From Pseudogemmobacter hezensis (lineage in GTDB: Bacteria > Pseudomonadota > Alphaproteobacteria > Rhodobacterales > Rhodobacteraceae): DNA of 64,000 bases. Under the pieces are notes generated by a model. It did not search any database, was not told where the DNA came from, and saw only the letters and a program-made list of their open reading frames with translations. The position numbers and the translations under genes are program-made. The stretch covers positions 62,001-126,000 of the forward strand of contig NZ_JABJXT010000006.1 in the NCBI RefSeq assembly GCF_013155295.1, read 5' to 3'. Within the stretch, counting starts at the first letter, position 1; the number at the start of each line of letters is the position of its first letter. Below are positions 1 through 8,561 of the stretch, piece by piece.

Positions 1-648
1 CACGCAGGTCTGTTCATAAATGGAGACGCCGCGCCGCTCGACCGCATCGGCCAGGCCGCGCACCAGTTTCGCAGGCTGCACCCGCGCCACCTCGTGCCGC
101 ACCATCGCGCCATGGGCATTGGCGACCTGGATCCTGGCGCTGGCCTCATCGGCCCCGATCAGTTGCAGCCGCGATTGCGGCACCTGCCAGGACATGGCGG
201 CGGCGTGATCTTGCTGCAGGCGCTGCCACTGGGCCGGGGTCTGGGCGAAAGTCAGGCAGTCGGTCATCAGGAAGTCGCAGTCGATTCCCTCTTTCTGCGT
301 CACTTTCCCGACCTCGGCGACGGTCTCGCGCAGCATGCGGGCGAAGGTGATCACCCCCTCGCGGCTGCCGGTGGAGAGGTATCGGTCACGGCTCCAGCCG
401 AACTCGCCCGAGCACCAGCCGCCATTGCGCCCCGAGGCGCCAAAACCGGCAAATTCCTTCTCGACCACCACGATATTCAGCGAGGGTTCGGCCTCTTTCA
501 GATAATAGGCCGTCCAAAGCCCGGTATATCCGGCCCCGATGATGCAGACATCCGCCTGGATATTTCCAGGCAGCGGCGCCCTGGGCTTCGGCGTGCCGCC
601 GATATTTTTATACCAGAAAGAGACCCCACCGTTTTGCATCGCCGTCAT
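1..648 (-). CDS. FAD-dependent oxidoreductase (DAO family), N-terminal part
   Basis: The gene runs off the left edge; 216 N-terminal residues are visible. After a short leader the protein shows a Rossmann dinucleotide fold with GAGYTG at about residues 38-43, a following beta strand ending in VVVEKE, and a GRNGGWCSG segment. This combination is typical of glycine/D-amino-acid oxidase-like flavoproteins that oxidise amines or amino acids. The substrate cannot be told. ATG at 648 was chosen because the leader reads naturally into the fold; an ATG at 639 in the same frame is an alternative. It is transcribed leftward, away from the lipoprotein gene's terminator. Family assignment is firm, specific function open. 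Confidence 0.85.
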   Translation of the reverse strand, partial: MTAMQNGGVSFWYKNIGGTPKPRAPLPGNIQADVCIIGAGYTGLWTAYYLKEAEPSLNIVVVEKEFAGFGASGRNGGWCSGEFGWSRDRYLSTGSREGVITFARMLRETVAEVGKVTQKEGIDCDFLMTDCLTFAQTPAQWQRLQQDHAAAMSWQVPQSRLQLIGADEASARIQVANAHGAMVRHEVARVQPAKLVRGLADAVERRGVSIYEQTCV

Positions 649-787
649 ATTCTTTCGCTTTTGTATCCTTTGGGCGCATCCCTTCGGCAGCCGCTCTGGT
701 CTGAGCGGGGGCGCCATGATGCGCCAGCTTAGGGCCCTGGGGTGGCAGATACCATGACCAGCCACGGACAGGGGGGCGAAAATGCAT

Positions 788-824
788 GCGCCGCCCGCAG
801 TTCATGCGGGCGGCGCTGATTTTT
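788..824. terminator. Rho-independent terminator, probably bidirectional
   Basis: An 11-bp perfect stem (GCGCCGCCCGC at 788-798 and GCGGGCGGCGC at 806-816) with a 7-nt loop is followed by TGATTTTT on the plus strand and ATGCATTTT on the minus strand. It lies just downstream of the minus-strand lipoprotein gene that ends at 840. Confidence 0.7.
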
Positions 825-839
825 CAGGCTGATTGTGGC

Positions 840-1451
840 TCAGCGACCGAGACGGCTAAAGCTGTTGCGCGGATCCGCGCCATAGCCGCCCAGCCAGTTG
901 CGGAACACGGTGACCAGATGCTCGGTGATCTCTACCTTCTGGGTAAAACCACGTGCATCGGCATCAGCCGCATCCTGGCCGACAAGGGCTGCAATATCAG
1001 CCTTGATCGGGAATTTCTCGCTGAGCGCCTGGCCCGTACGGCTGTCGAAGATCTGGGCGTCAAAACGAATGTCATGCACGCCGACATTCCCGCCCAGGCC
1101 ACGGGCCTTGGGTGTCAGCGCATGGAATTGGCTAACCACCACACGCAGGGTGACCGGCTGCTTGCCGCGCAGGCCCGAGGTGCCCTCTGCAATCGCCTTG
1201 CGGAAGATCGCCGCGACCTGGGCGTGACGGTCACCGGCCGGATCGCCATGCCAGACGATATCGGCATTCGGCATATAGCTGTTCACCTCAGAAACGCTGA
1301 GTGTGTCGGGCACGATGACCTCGACATTGGCGACGCGCCAGTTTTGCGCGGCACTGCGTTCAACCTGGGTGTAATTGGTTTCAAAATTGCTGCCGCCACA
1401 ACCTGCAAGCATGAGGGCCACACCAAGGGCGGCGGCGATTTTAATCATCAT
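840..1451 (-). CDS. Hypothetical lipoprotein
   Basis: A 203-residue protein with a clear lipoprotein signal: MMIKIAAALGVALM followed by the lipobox LAGC, so Cys18 would be lipidated. The mature part has no motif I can tie to a known enzyme. Conserved-looking segments include a strand-rich region (VTLRVVVSQFHALTP) and a C-terminal NWLGGYG. It resembles the uncharacterised lipoproteins common in Rhodobacteraceae (possibly the DUF6778 group, from memory only). It stands alone, is transcribed toward the terminator at 788-824, and is divergent from the araC remnant. Likely located in the outer membrane facing the periplasm. Confidence 0.7.
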   Translation of the reverse strand: MMIKIAAALGVALMLAGCGGSNFETNYTQVERSAAQNWRVANVEVIVPDTLSVSEVNSYMPNADIVWHGDPAGDRHAQVAAIFRKAIAEGTSGLRGKQPVTLRVVVSQFHALTPKARGLGGNVGVHDIRFDAQIFDSRTGQALSEKFPIKADIAALVGQDAADADARGFTQKVEITEHLVTVFRNWLGGYGADPRNSFSRLGR

Positions 1452-1815
1452 TTCTGCTCTGCTCCTGTTTCGGGCGAATGGCCCTTTGGATCTGAGGTTG
1501 GCCGAGCCGACGAAATATGCGGGCCGTAACCAGATTCTCTGCCGCAGCTATATATGAAAAAGCTGGCAGCTTCATGGCTTTATCACGTCAATACGGGGCA
1601 AATAGCCAGACGAAAAGGGCGGGTCAGGGCGGCGAAACCGGCCTTTTGGGTCGGCCTTCGCGGTTTTCGGGTGGTGAAACACCCTTGGGTTGCAATGCGA
1701 TGCCCCATCGGCCACTCTCGGTTTTGAGATTTGCCCCGGGGCTTTGGCGCGATGGTTCCGGGCGGCACCTGTAACCCGCTTCACGACCGGACCGATCAGG
1801 CCTATATCCCGCTTC
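1452..1815. other. Intergenic region between divergent genes
   Basis: 364 bp between the lipoprotein gene (minus) and the araC remnant (plus). It must hold the promoters of both. I see no convincing sigma-70 boxes, palindromic operator or RNA gene in it. Confidence 0.5.
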
Positions 1816-2216
1816 ATGCCGAGAAACCGCCTTCACCACCTGGCCTGGCACCATGGGATCGAGCTGTTCGAGGCCGAGTTCAGCAGCCAGACCTTCGCCC
1901 GCCATGCCCATGAGGGCTTTGCCATCGGCGCGATTGCCGAGGGTGCGGGTGGCTATATCTGCCGCGGGGAAAGCATGGTTTTGCCGGCGGGCTCGCTATC
2001 GCTGATGAACCCCGAAGAGGCCCATACCGGCCATGCGGCGGCGGGGCGGGTGCGGTATAACATGCTTTACGTCTCTGAGGCGGCGGTGCGCGAAGTGCTG
2101 GGCCTGAGCAGGCTGAAAGGCTTCGCGCAGATCGCGCCGCAGGATCAGGGATTTGCGCTGACGCGGGCGCTGGCCCGGCTGGCTGCCTGTCTGAACCAGC
2201 CGCGCCTGAGACATCC
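1816..2216 (+). pseudogene. AraC-family transcriptional regulator, truncated by an IS element
   Basis: From ATG 1816 the frame encodes the N-terminal cupin (arabinose-binding-like) sensor domain of an AraC-type regulator: the FARHAHEGFAIG histidine pair, then GEGxxLPAGSLSLMNPEEAHTGHA-type features and a YNMLYVS strand. The frame enters the left inverted repeat of an IS5-family element at about 2216 and stops at 2268. The two helix-turn-helix motifs expected at the C-terminus are absent here and I did not find them on the far side of the element, so the DNA-binding half is lost. The remnant cannot act as a normal AraC regulator. An in-frame extension upstream to 1690 does not look like AraC sequence. 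Confidence 0.75.
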
Positions 2217-3379
2217 GGCGTTGTTGCAGAATTCCCCTGCGAGCAGGATTCACGCGAGGAATCCATAGGGCTAATGGTCTGCGATGGCGCGACCTGCCCC
2301 TACCGGCTATCGGACGACGAACTGGAAGAGTTACAACGATGCCCTAAAGCGGCGCGGTTCCCTGCTGGTCTGGTTGGACAAGGACATGACGTGGCTTGCG
2401 CCGAAGGCCGGTGGCAATGGCCGACCGGCTGTGTTCAGCGATGTCGCGATCCAGTTTTGCCTGATGGTGAAGGTTCTGTTCGGGCTGCCGCTTCGACAAA
2501 TCGAGCCAGGTTCCGCCATTGGTTCGAGGAACCCTGCCGAGGCGGTATGGTGGCGAGCATTCTATCGATGGCCGGTGCCTGATTTTTCAACGCTGAGCCG
2601 TCGGCAGAAGCGCATCACGGTGCAGATATCGAACCGTCGTGCGCCGGGTCCTCTAAACTTTCTGGTGGATAGCACCGGGATCAAGTTCCTCGGCGATGGG
2701 GAATGGTTTGCACGCAAGCATGGCACACAGCGCCGACGCCAGTATCGCAAGGACAATCGTCGGGGAAACGATCCACTGGATCGTTTCCTGATCCTCCTCA
2801 TACTGGCGATGGACACGGCCACCGGCGACATTCGGGCGGTGGAGTTCACCGGCGACGCGACAAGGGAGACAGCCCCGTTCTGCCCCACCTGCTGGACCAG
2901 ATCCCGCCCGATGAGCAGATCGGCACCGTGACCGGAGACGGTGCCTTTGACACAAGGCGATGTCACACCGCGATCCTGGAGCGCGGCGGCACAGCGGTCA
3001 TACCCATCCGAAAGAACGGGCGGCGATGGCGGGAGACCTGCCCCACCGCCAAGGCTCGCAACGAGATCCTCAAGCCGACACAACGCCTGGGGCGGGCAGC
3101 CTGGAAGCGCTGGTCCGGATATCACGCCCGAAGTCGGATAGAGGCAAAGATGACCGTCGCAGGTTCTCTTGAACCGATGGCGTTCACCTGCTCCACTCAA
3201 GGCATTCGGGGAACGCATCGCATCACGTGATCCGGATCGCCAAACCGCCGAGGTCCAGATCCGCGTAGCACTCATGAACCGTTTCAATGCACGCGGCACT
3301 GCCGAGATCGAACGCGTGGCATGAACACTGCGGGGAAAGGGGAGCGTCCGGCCAATCCACGACTTCTGCAACAATGCCG
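2216..3379 (+). mobile_element. IS5-family insertion sequence, degraded
   Basis: Terminal inverted repeats flank a broken transposase: GGCGTTGTTGCAGAA at the left end (2217-2231) and the reverse complement of GGCATTGTTGCAGAA at the right end (3364-3378), 14 of 15 matching. The size of about 1.16 kb and the protein content fit IS5-family elements. No clear target-site duplication flanks it, so neighbouring DNA may have been lost or the insertion may be old. It interrupts an araC-type gene. Confidence 0.8.
2284..3324 (+). pseudogene. IS5-family transposase, frameshifted
   Basis: The coding sequence starts at ATG 2284 and keeps one frame to about 2870, moves to another frame to about 3150-3200, and returns to the first frame for the C-terminal part (RIASRDPDRQTAEVQIRVAL) ending at TGA 3322-3324. 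The expected DDE catalytic residues are visible but split between frames: Asp in LVDSTGIKF (near residue 129), Asp in TGDGAFDTR, and Glu in SRIEAKM. At least two disruptions, the second with apparent loss of bases before the RCxKAFGERI-like segment, make it inactive. Family identity is certain from the motifs; the exact subgroup is not. Confidence 0.8.
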
Positions 3380-3597
3380 ATGTGAAGTCCTCCCGTATAG
3401 ATGTGAAGCCGTGGCGGAATCTGTTTGTTCGGGCTGCGTCTGGCCGGCGCTTGCCAGTATCCGGCTGTGATCGGCATTTGTGTGAGGTATCAGTGCCCTG
3501 GATGGCGGTTTTTTTACGAATTTGATGCTCGCAGGGTAATGTCAGGGGCAATGCTGCTCTGCCCTATGTTCTATGGGCCGGTGAAATGCCAGGTTCT

Positions 3598-5019
3598 TCA
3601 TTTTTCACTCATCCCTTCTGTGACGACCTGGTTTCGCCCGCCATTTTTCGCACGGTAAAGTGCATGATCGGCCTGCTGCATTAAAGCATCTGGCGTCTCT
3701 CCCGGGCCTCCGCGTGCGGTTGCCAGCCCGATGCTGGCAGTGACGGCGATCAGAACGGATTTCTCCCCGACCCGTACTGGCTGTTCTGAGATGACACTCA
3801 GCAATCTTGCCGCAACACTTTGCGCCTGCGCAGATGTGACCGCATTGACCATAACGACAAATTCTTCCCCGCCGATCCGGGCGAACAGATCCCCGGGGCG
3901 CAGGGCCTGACCAATTCGCCGCGCTGTTTCGCGCAGAACTTCGTCGCCTGCGGCATGGCCCCAGGTGTCATTGATGGATTTGAAATGATCCAGGTCGATC
4001 ATCATCAGAGCGGTGCATTTGTTCCCCAGTGCCAGGCGGCGCGTCGCCTGTTCATGAAAGGCGGCCCGATTTGTCACCCCCGTCAACGCGTCATGGCTGG
4101 CCAGATAACGCAGCTTCTCGGTCAGTTCATTGCGGCTGTGCATGACGATTGCCAGGGTGATTGGCACCAGTGCGATCGCCGATGTTCCAAGCCGAAAGGA
4201 CGACAAGGCGGCCTTGTCGGGGATCCCGTGCATCGGCGTGACCAGACCGGATGCGATGACCCCAAGCGCAAGCACCCCGAAAACCAGCGTCAGCACCGCG
4301 GTCGCAAAGACTGGCCAGGTCAGACCACACCAAAGCAGGGCAAGCACCGGGAAAGCCACGGCACCGGGACCGCCAATGACCAGTGAGGCGATAAATGACA
4401 GCACCACTGCCCCTGCCGGCGCGAGGTCGGCGCGTTTGATCAGGTCCAGGCGATACCAATACCTGCTGATGGTCTCGAAGGGGGGCGCCGAGAGGATCAC
4501 CGGGACGATGGCGATATAGGTCACAAACTCGCCCGCCGTCCAATAGACAATGCCGCTGAGTATATCCCCCCCCCAGAAAATCGGGCTGGCCAGGCCCCCG
4601 ATAAGGCCCGAGGCGAACCCGCCTGCCAGCGAGGAAAGCACCAGCCACAGCATAGCAACAGGCTGACGCAGCTGACATATCTCTGGCGGAAGCCGGATAA
4701 GGATTGCATAGGCCGTGCCTATGCTGACCAGATTGGCAAGATTAAGGATCGCGGCCTTGTCGAGCGGCGAGCCACTCAGAAGATCGCCCGCCATAAATCC
4801 GGCAAACCCCGCGATCCACCCCTGCGTCTGCGCCATGGCCGGGTTGCGCAGTAAAAGCCCCAACATGACCGCATTTGCAGGCCAGATGCTGGCCAGAAAG
4901 CCCACTGGCCGGGTATAGATGCCAAAAAGGGTTGCCGCAAAGACAACGAAAAAGACGACAGATGCCGCCCGCCATGCCAGAGGCAGCGCTGCGGTGCGAG
5001 CTTCGATCTCTGCGTTCAT
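3598..5019 (-). CDS. Diguanylate cyclase with MASE1 membrane sensor and GGDEF domain
   Basis: 473 residues from ATG 5019, which has a good ribosome site (AAGGGG) upstream; an open frame to 5301 with earlier ATGs is less likely. The N-terminal ~290 residues form eight or so membrane segments with the MASE1 signature (IYTRPVGFLASIWPANAV). The C-terminal GGDEF domain carries the intact active site GGEEF near residue 383, an upstream RPGD product-inhibition (I-site) motif five residues before it, and the DxLTGxxNR-type start (HDALTGVTNR). It should make cyclic di-GMP at the inner membrane in response to an unknown signal. It is monocistronic, with the IS element downstream. Confidence 0.93.
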   Translation of the reverse strand: MNAEIEARTAALPLAWRAASVVFFVVFAATLFGIYTRPVGFLASIWPANAVMLGLLLRNPAMAQTQGWIAGFAGFMAGDLLSGSPLDKAAILNLANLVSIGTAYAILIRLPPEICQLRQPVAMLWLVLSSLAGGFASGLIGGLASPIFWGGDILSGIVYWTAGEFVTYIAIVPVILSAPPFETISRYWYRLDLIKRADLAPAGAVVLSFIASLVIGGPGAVAFPVLALLWCGLTWPVFATAVLTLVFGVLALGVIASGLVTPMHGIPDKAALSSFRLGTSAIALVPITLAIVMHSRNELTEKLRYLASHDALTGVTNRAAFHEQATRRLALGNKCTALMMIDLDHFKSINDTWGHAAGDEVLRETARRIGQALRPGDLFARIGGEEFVVMVNAVTSAQAQSVAARLLSVISEQPVRVGEKSVLIAVTASIGLATARGGPGETPDALMQQADHALYRAKNGGRNQVVTEGMSEK

Positions 5020-5331
5020 CTGCGCCCCTTCCTGGCCTTGGGCGCTGCCCGGCGCCGCCTGTAACATCACAATCCGCCAGGGCGATATCAGCCGCGTCTG
5101 GCGGGCAACCATGACCCGCATGCAAAATACCGGTTCGGGCCGGGTTCCCCGTAACCCGTCAAAGCTGCGGACAGTATGCGCCTCGTTTCGCAATAAAGTG
5201 TTAACAGGGCTCGGGGTGAGCCGCATTTCGCCAGTGAATCCGCATAGATTTTTCGGAATTATCCGGAAGAAAGCGCGGCTTTCCTCGGTGGTTTTTAACA
5301 CCTATATTCAGGCATCACTGACGTGAGATGT
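5020..5331. other. Intergenic region between diguanylate cyclase and selC
   Basis: 312 bp between divergent genes. On the plus strand a TATATT at 5303-5308 sits at a plausible -10 distance for the tRNA gene starting at 5332, but no good -35 is seen. No other gene is supported. Confidence 0.35.
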
Positions 5332-5427
5332 GGACGGGAATCGTCCCCGGTGGGGCGGCTGGTCTTCAAAACCGGTTGGGGCAGCGAGACTGTCCCGGGT
5401 GGGTTCGACTCCCACTCCCATCCGCCA
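5332..5427 (+). tRNA. selC: tRNA-Sec (anticodon UCA)
   Basis: A 96-nt selenocysteine tRNA including the encoded CCA end. It has the features that set selC apart: an 8-bp acceptor stem, a 6-bp D stem (CGUCCC/GGGGCG) with CGGU loop, an anticodon loop CUUCAAA presenting UCA, a long variable arm (GGGGCAG/CUGUCCC with a CGAGA loop), and a 5-bp T stem (GUGGG/CCCAC) around UUCGACU, closing with discriminator G and CCA. Acceptor position 4 is a C opposite A, a mismatch. It implies that the genome uses selenocysteine; selA, selB and selD are not in this window. Confidence 0.95.
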
Positions 5428-5838
5428 GCACGTGAGGCTGAAGGGCTGGCTGCGCGCAGCCAAGGCGTGGATGCGTCCGCCCCCCGGAATGCGGGCGTTG
5501 CACCCACAGTTGTAACTGCAGCACGCTGCACGTGCATCGGGTGGGCGGCAGCCGAAAAAAAACACCTCTGACCAATCTGGATCTGCGTCGGGGGCATTTG
5601 TCAGTTCTTGCGTCAGCCCGGCCGGAAGTGGTCGTCTGCCTGTGTGATCATGCGGGCGTGGTCAGCGTGGCTGGCCAATGGGTTAAGGGGCACAGGGGCA
5701 GGGGCAGGCATCAGGGCGCAGGGGCGCAGGTTTCGGGCTTTTGGGCGAAAGCCCGCGGAGATTGGCCGCAGGCGGGCTTTCGCCGCCGCTCTGTCTCGCC
5801 TATGGCTTTGACAAGGCAGTCTGCAGGGGTTTGAGACG
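5428..5838. other. Intergenic region upstream of murD
   Basis: 411 bp with no supported gene. It contains a G-rich, repetitive stretch at about 5686-5730 (repeats of AGGGGC and GGGCGCAG) and a perfect 13-bp inverted repeat at 5744-5784. The murD promoter should lie here. Confidence 0.4.
5744..5784. repeat. 13-bp inverted repeat in the murD leader
   Basis: GGCGAAAGCCCGC (5744-5756) and its exact reverse complement (5772-5784) are separated by 15 nt. No T-tract follows, so it is unlike a classical terminator; it may fold in the murD leader. Confidence 0.6.
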
Positions 5839-7245
5839 ATGATTCCGGTGCGTGGATTTCAGGGGCAAAAGGTTGCGGTTCTGGGGCTGGGGCGCTCTGG
5901 GCTGGCGACGGCACGGGCGCTGATCGCGGGGGGCGCCGAGCCGCTTTTGTGGGATGACAGCCCGGAATCACGGGGTAATGCCGAGGCCGAGGGCTTTGCC
6001 CTGACCGATCTGACCCGCAACGCGGCGCTGGAGGGGGCGGCTTGTCTGGTGACCTCGCCCGGGATCCCGCATCTTTACCCAAAGCCGCATCCGGTCATCG
6101 CCCGCGCCCTGGAACTGGGGGTGCCGGTCGACAATGATATTGGGCTGTTTTTCCAGTCCTGGGGCAGCGCCGACTGGGATGATTTTGAGACGGTTCCGAA
6201 GGTTGTTTGCGTCACCGGCTCGAACGGGAAATCGACGACCACGGCGCTGATCCACCATATCCTGGAGGTTGCAGGCCGTCCGACACAAATGGCAGGGAAT
6301 ATCGGCAAAGGTGTGCTTTCCATCGACCCGCCGCGCGATGGCGAGGTTCTGGTGCTGGAGCTGTCCTCTTACCAGACCGATCTGGCCCGTTCGCTGACGC
6401 CGGATGTGGCGGTCTTTACCAATCTTTCGCCCGACCATCTGGACCGACATGGTGGCATGGGCGGCTATTTCGCCGCCAAACGCCGCCTTTTCGCCGAGGG
6501 CGGGCCAGACCGCGCGGTGATCGGCGTCGATGAGGTTGAGGGCCGTTTTCTCGCCGGGCAGCTGGCGCAGGGGCCGGGGGATGACCGGGTGATCCGTATT
6601 TCCTCGGGCACAAAGCTTGAGGGCTTCGGCTGGTCGGTCTTTGCCCGCAAAGGCTTTCTGGCTGAATGGCGGCGCGGCAAGCAGATGGCCTCGGTTGATC
6701 TGCGTGCCATGCCGGGCCTGCCGGGGGCGCATAACCATCAGAACGCCTGTGCGGCCTGGGCGGTGGCGCGGACGCTGGGGCTGAGCCCGAAGCTGATCGA
6801 AGGCGCGCTGGCCAGCTTCAAAGGCCTGCCCCATCGCAGCCAGCTGGTGGGCGAGCGGGACGGCGTGAAATTCATCAATGATTCCAAGGCCACCAATGTG
6901 GACAGCGCGGCCATGGCGCTGCGGGCTTTCCCGAAAATCCGCTGGATCGCGGGTGGCATGGGCAAAGAGGGCGGCATCGCCAGCCTTGCCCCCGACCTGG
7001 GCGCGGTGGTGAAGGCCTATCTGATCGGCCATTCGGCGCGTGATTTCGCATTGCAGATCGGCCAGACCCCGCATGAGATCTGCGAAACCATGGAGCGGGC
7101 TGTCGCTCTGGCAGCCTCAGAGGCCGAGGCCGGAGAGGTCGTTCTGCTGGCCCCCGCCGCCGCCAGTTTCGACCAATATCCGAATTTTGAGAAACGTGGC
7201 GAGGATTTCACCCGTCTGGTCAGGGCGCTGCCGGGGGTCGTGTAG
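5839..7245 (+). CDS. murD: UDP-N-acetylmuramoyl-L-alanine--D-glutamate ligase
   Basis: 468 residues, normal for MurD. The cytoplasmic enzyme adds D-glutamate to UDP-MurNAc-L-Ala in peptidoglycan precursor synthesis. The N-terminal Rossmann-like domain starts [17 protein letters not shown]. The ATP-binding P-loop of the Mur ligase central domain is [12 protein letters not shown] near residue 128. Further Mur ligase motifs are [19 protein letters not shown], and NDSKATN, which contains the lysine and asparagine near ATP. The C-terminal domain ends with [14 protein letters not shown]. The gene is separated from other mur/fts genes in this window. Start ATG 5839 matches the family N-terminus. Confidence 0.97.
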   Translation: MIPVRGFQGQKVAVLGLGRSGLATARALIAGGAEPLLWDDSPESRGNAEAEGFALTDLTRNAALEGAACLVTSPGIPHLYPKPHPVIARALELGVPVDNDIGLFFQSWGSADWDDFETVPKVVCVTGSNGKSTTTALIHHILEVAGRPTQMAGNIGKGVLSIDPPRDGEVLVLELSSYQTDLARSLTPDVAVFTNLSPDHLDRHGGMGGYFAAKRRLFAEGGPDRAVIGVDEVEGRFLAGQLAQGPGDDRVIRISSGTKLEGFGWSVFARKGFLAEWRRGKQMASVDLRAMPGLPGAHNHQNACAAWAVARTLGLSPKLIEGALASFKGLPHRSQLVGERDGVKFINDSKATNVDSAAMALRAFPKIRWIAGGMGKEGGIASLAPDLGAVVKAYLIGHSARDFALQIGQTPHEICETMERAVALAASEAEAGEVVLLAPAAASFDQYPNFEKRGEDFTRLVRALPGVV

Positions 7246-7311
7246 GCGATCAGAAACACGGGTGAGCGGGGCGATCAGCGGTCTTCTCCGCAGCTGCCGG
7301 CGGCCCGCAGA

Positions 7312-7353
7312 TCAGTTTCCCCATGTCAGTTTCCCTATGTCAGGTTTCTCATG
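7312..7353. repeat. 14-bp tandem repeat, three copies
   Basis: Three consecutive 14-nt units resembling TCAGTTTCCCCATG lie between murD and the convergent hypothetical gene; copies differ at one to four positions. Confidence 0.6.
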
Positions 7354-7378
7354 CCAGCGCGCTGGTGCCCGTCGGGCG

Positions 7379-7885
7379 TCACTGGGCGGAGCATGAGCTG
7401 TAGATTGTCACTGTTCCACGTTCGAAACCCGTGGACAGGTCTGCGGCGACGGCTTCTGCGGTGGTGACGTCTGCGGTGCGATTCACCTCAAGGTAAATCA
7501 TGGTTCGGTTGGGCGCATGATCATCATTTACCGGAACCACTGAAAGCGTGATCTGTTCCAGCGGATCTTCCCGATATGGAGAAGTAGACCGGGAAAGCAC
7601 GAGTGCCTGGAAAGATCTCAGATCGGGATATTTCAGTTCGGCAATTTCGCCCTGATCCGGAAGATTGATCGTGAAAGAAAGCCCCCTGTCGTCTGCCGCA
7701 TTACAGGCAGCCCGGTCCTGGCAGACATCTTTCTGGGAACCGTCGGCCGCAGAGCATGGCGGATAATCATAGCATATGCGGCCAGGAAAACATGTGAAGG
7801 TCTCTGCCTTTGCATAGCCGAATGCGGTCACAATGAGAGAAATCGCGCAGAGCGCGTGTGCTGTTTTGAGCATGTCGTTTTGCAT
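7379..7885 (-). CDS. Hypothetical secreted protein
   Basis: 168 residues from ATG 7885; ATG 7873 is an equally possible start and an open frame extends to 7966. A hydrophobic signal peptide (MLKTAHALCAISLIVTAFG, then AKA-ETF) predicts Sec export and cleavage before the ETFTC segment. The mature part has an N-terminal cluster of four to five cysteines (CFPGRICYDYPPC, VCQDRAAC) suggesting disulfides, then a beta-rich remainder with one more Cys near the C-terminus. No family recognised. It converges on murD and is codirectional with the membrane-protein gene upstream at 8009-8425. Confidence 0.6.
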   Translation of the reverse strand: MQNDMLKTAHALCAISLIVTAFGYAKAETFTCFPGRICYDYPPCSAADGSQKDVCQDRAACNAADDRGLSFTINLPDQGEIAELKYPDLRSFQALVLSRSTSPYREDPLEQITLSVVPVNDDHAPNRTMIYLEVNRTADVTTAEAVAADLSTGFERGTVTIYSSCSAQ

Positions 7886-8008
7886 CCGGAATAGGCTGAG
7901 TTTTGGAATGGTATGTTTATATTCGCCTGTTTGGTATCGCGGCCAGGGTTCGGACGGGATCTGCATCAGAAAGGTGGCCGCTCGTGTGCGTCGATACGCT
8001 GGCGAGGA

Positions 8009-8425
8009 TCAGAAAGCCGCGGGCCGGATCAGCGCCAGCACAAAGCGGTGCAAGGTGGCGAGGATCGCGCCCAGAAAAATCAGCGCTGGCATCTGGGTCA
8101 GCCAAGCGGCCACGCCGCCGAGCACTGCGCCGCAGATGGCAGCCACCAGCGAGCCGTAACAGCCGCGCCTTGTGAATAGCGCCGTCGCCAGTGTCAGCGC
8201 CAGCCAGAACGGCCCGGTGAGCAGCGGGCTGAACATCAGCGCGAAGGCAAGCAGATCCAGGTCCGTCAGCCCGCCGACACCGGAGGCGATTGACCTGTCC
8301 CAGGGCCAGAGAAAGACCATACCGCCCGCGATGACCGGGATCAGGCTCCAGATCAGCGCATTTATCAGCAGCACACGAACGCCGATGATCCGAAAGCCGT
8401 CGGGGGTGGAATGGATCAGGCTCAC
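8009..8425 (-). CDS. Hypothetical membrane protein
   Basis: 138 residues if translation begins at GTG 8425, which has GGAG six bases upstream. A TTG at 8524 would add 33 residues that look like a lipoprotein signal (LAGC), but it has no ribosome site. Four hydrophobic stretches are visible: after IIGVRVLLINALIW, around LLAFALMFSPLLTG, LALTLATALF, and the C-terminal AAICGAVLGGVAAWL and LIFLGAILATL. It lies just downstream of tldD on the same strand and may be cotranscribed. No function can be given. Confidence 0.55.
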   Translation of the reverse strand: MSLIHSTPDGFRIIGVRVLLINALIWSLIPVIAGGMVFLWPWDRSIASGVGGLTDLDLLAFALMFSPLLTGPFWLALTLATALFTRRGCYGSLVAAICGAVLGGVAAWLTQMPALIFLGAILATLHRFVLALIRPAAF

Positions 8426-8561
8426 CGGATACTCCGAAACTGGTTGTGACAGGGGCAAGCTACACCCGGCAAGGCCCGCTGCGAAGCTGCAGATATGGGG
8501 AAGCAAAGAGGGCAGGCGGCGCAAAGTCGCCCGGCCCTCTGTCTGCGCCCCGAACGGATCC

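Noticed and set aside
3380-3597. Lost C-terminal half of the AraC regulator beyond the IS element
   Set aside because: No frame in this stretch shows AraC helix-turn-helix motifs; only a 9-bp repeat (GATGTGAAG) was noticed.
5332-5838. Genomic island integrated at selC
   Set aside because: No integrase, no repeat of the tRNA 3' end downstream, and murD follows directly.
8009-8524. Lipoprotein start at TTG 8524 for the membrane protein downstream of tldD
   Set aside because: The LAGC motif is attractive, but the TTG has no ribosome site, whereas GTG 8425 has GGAG at good spacing and gives a simple multi-helix protein.
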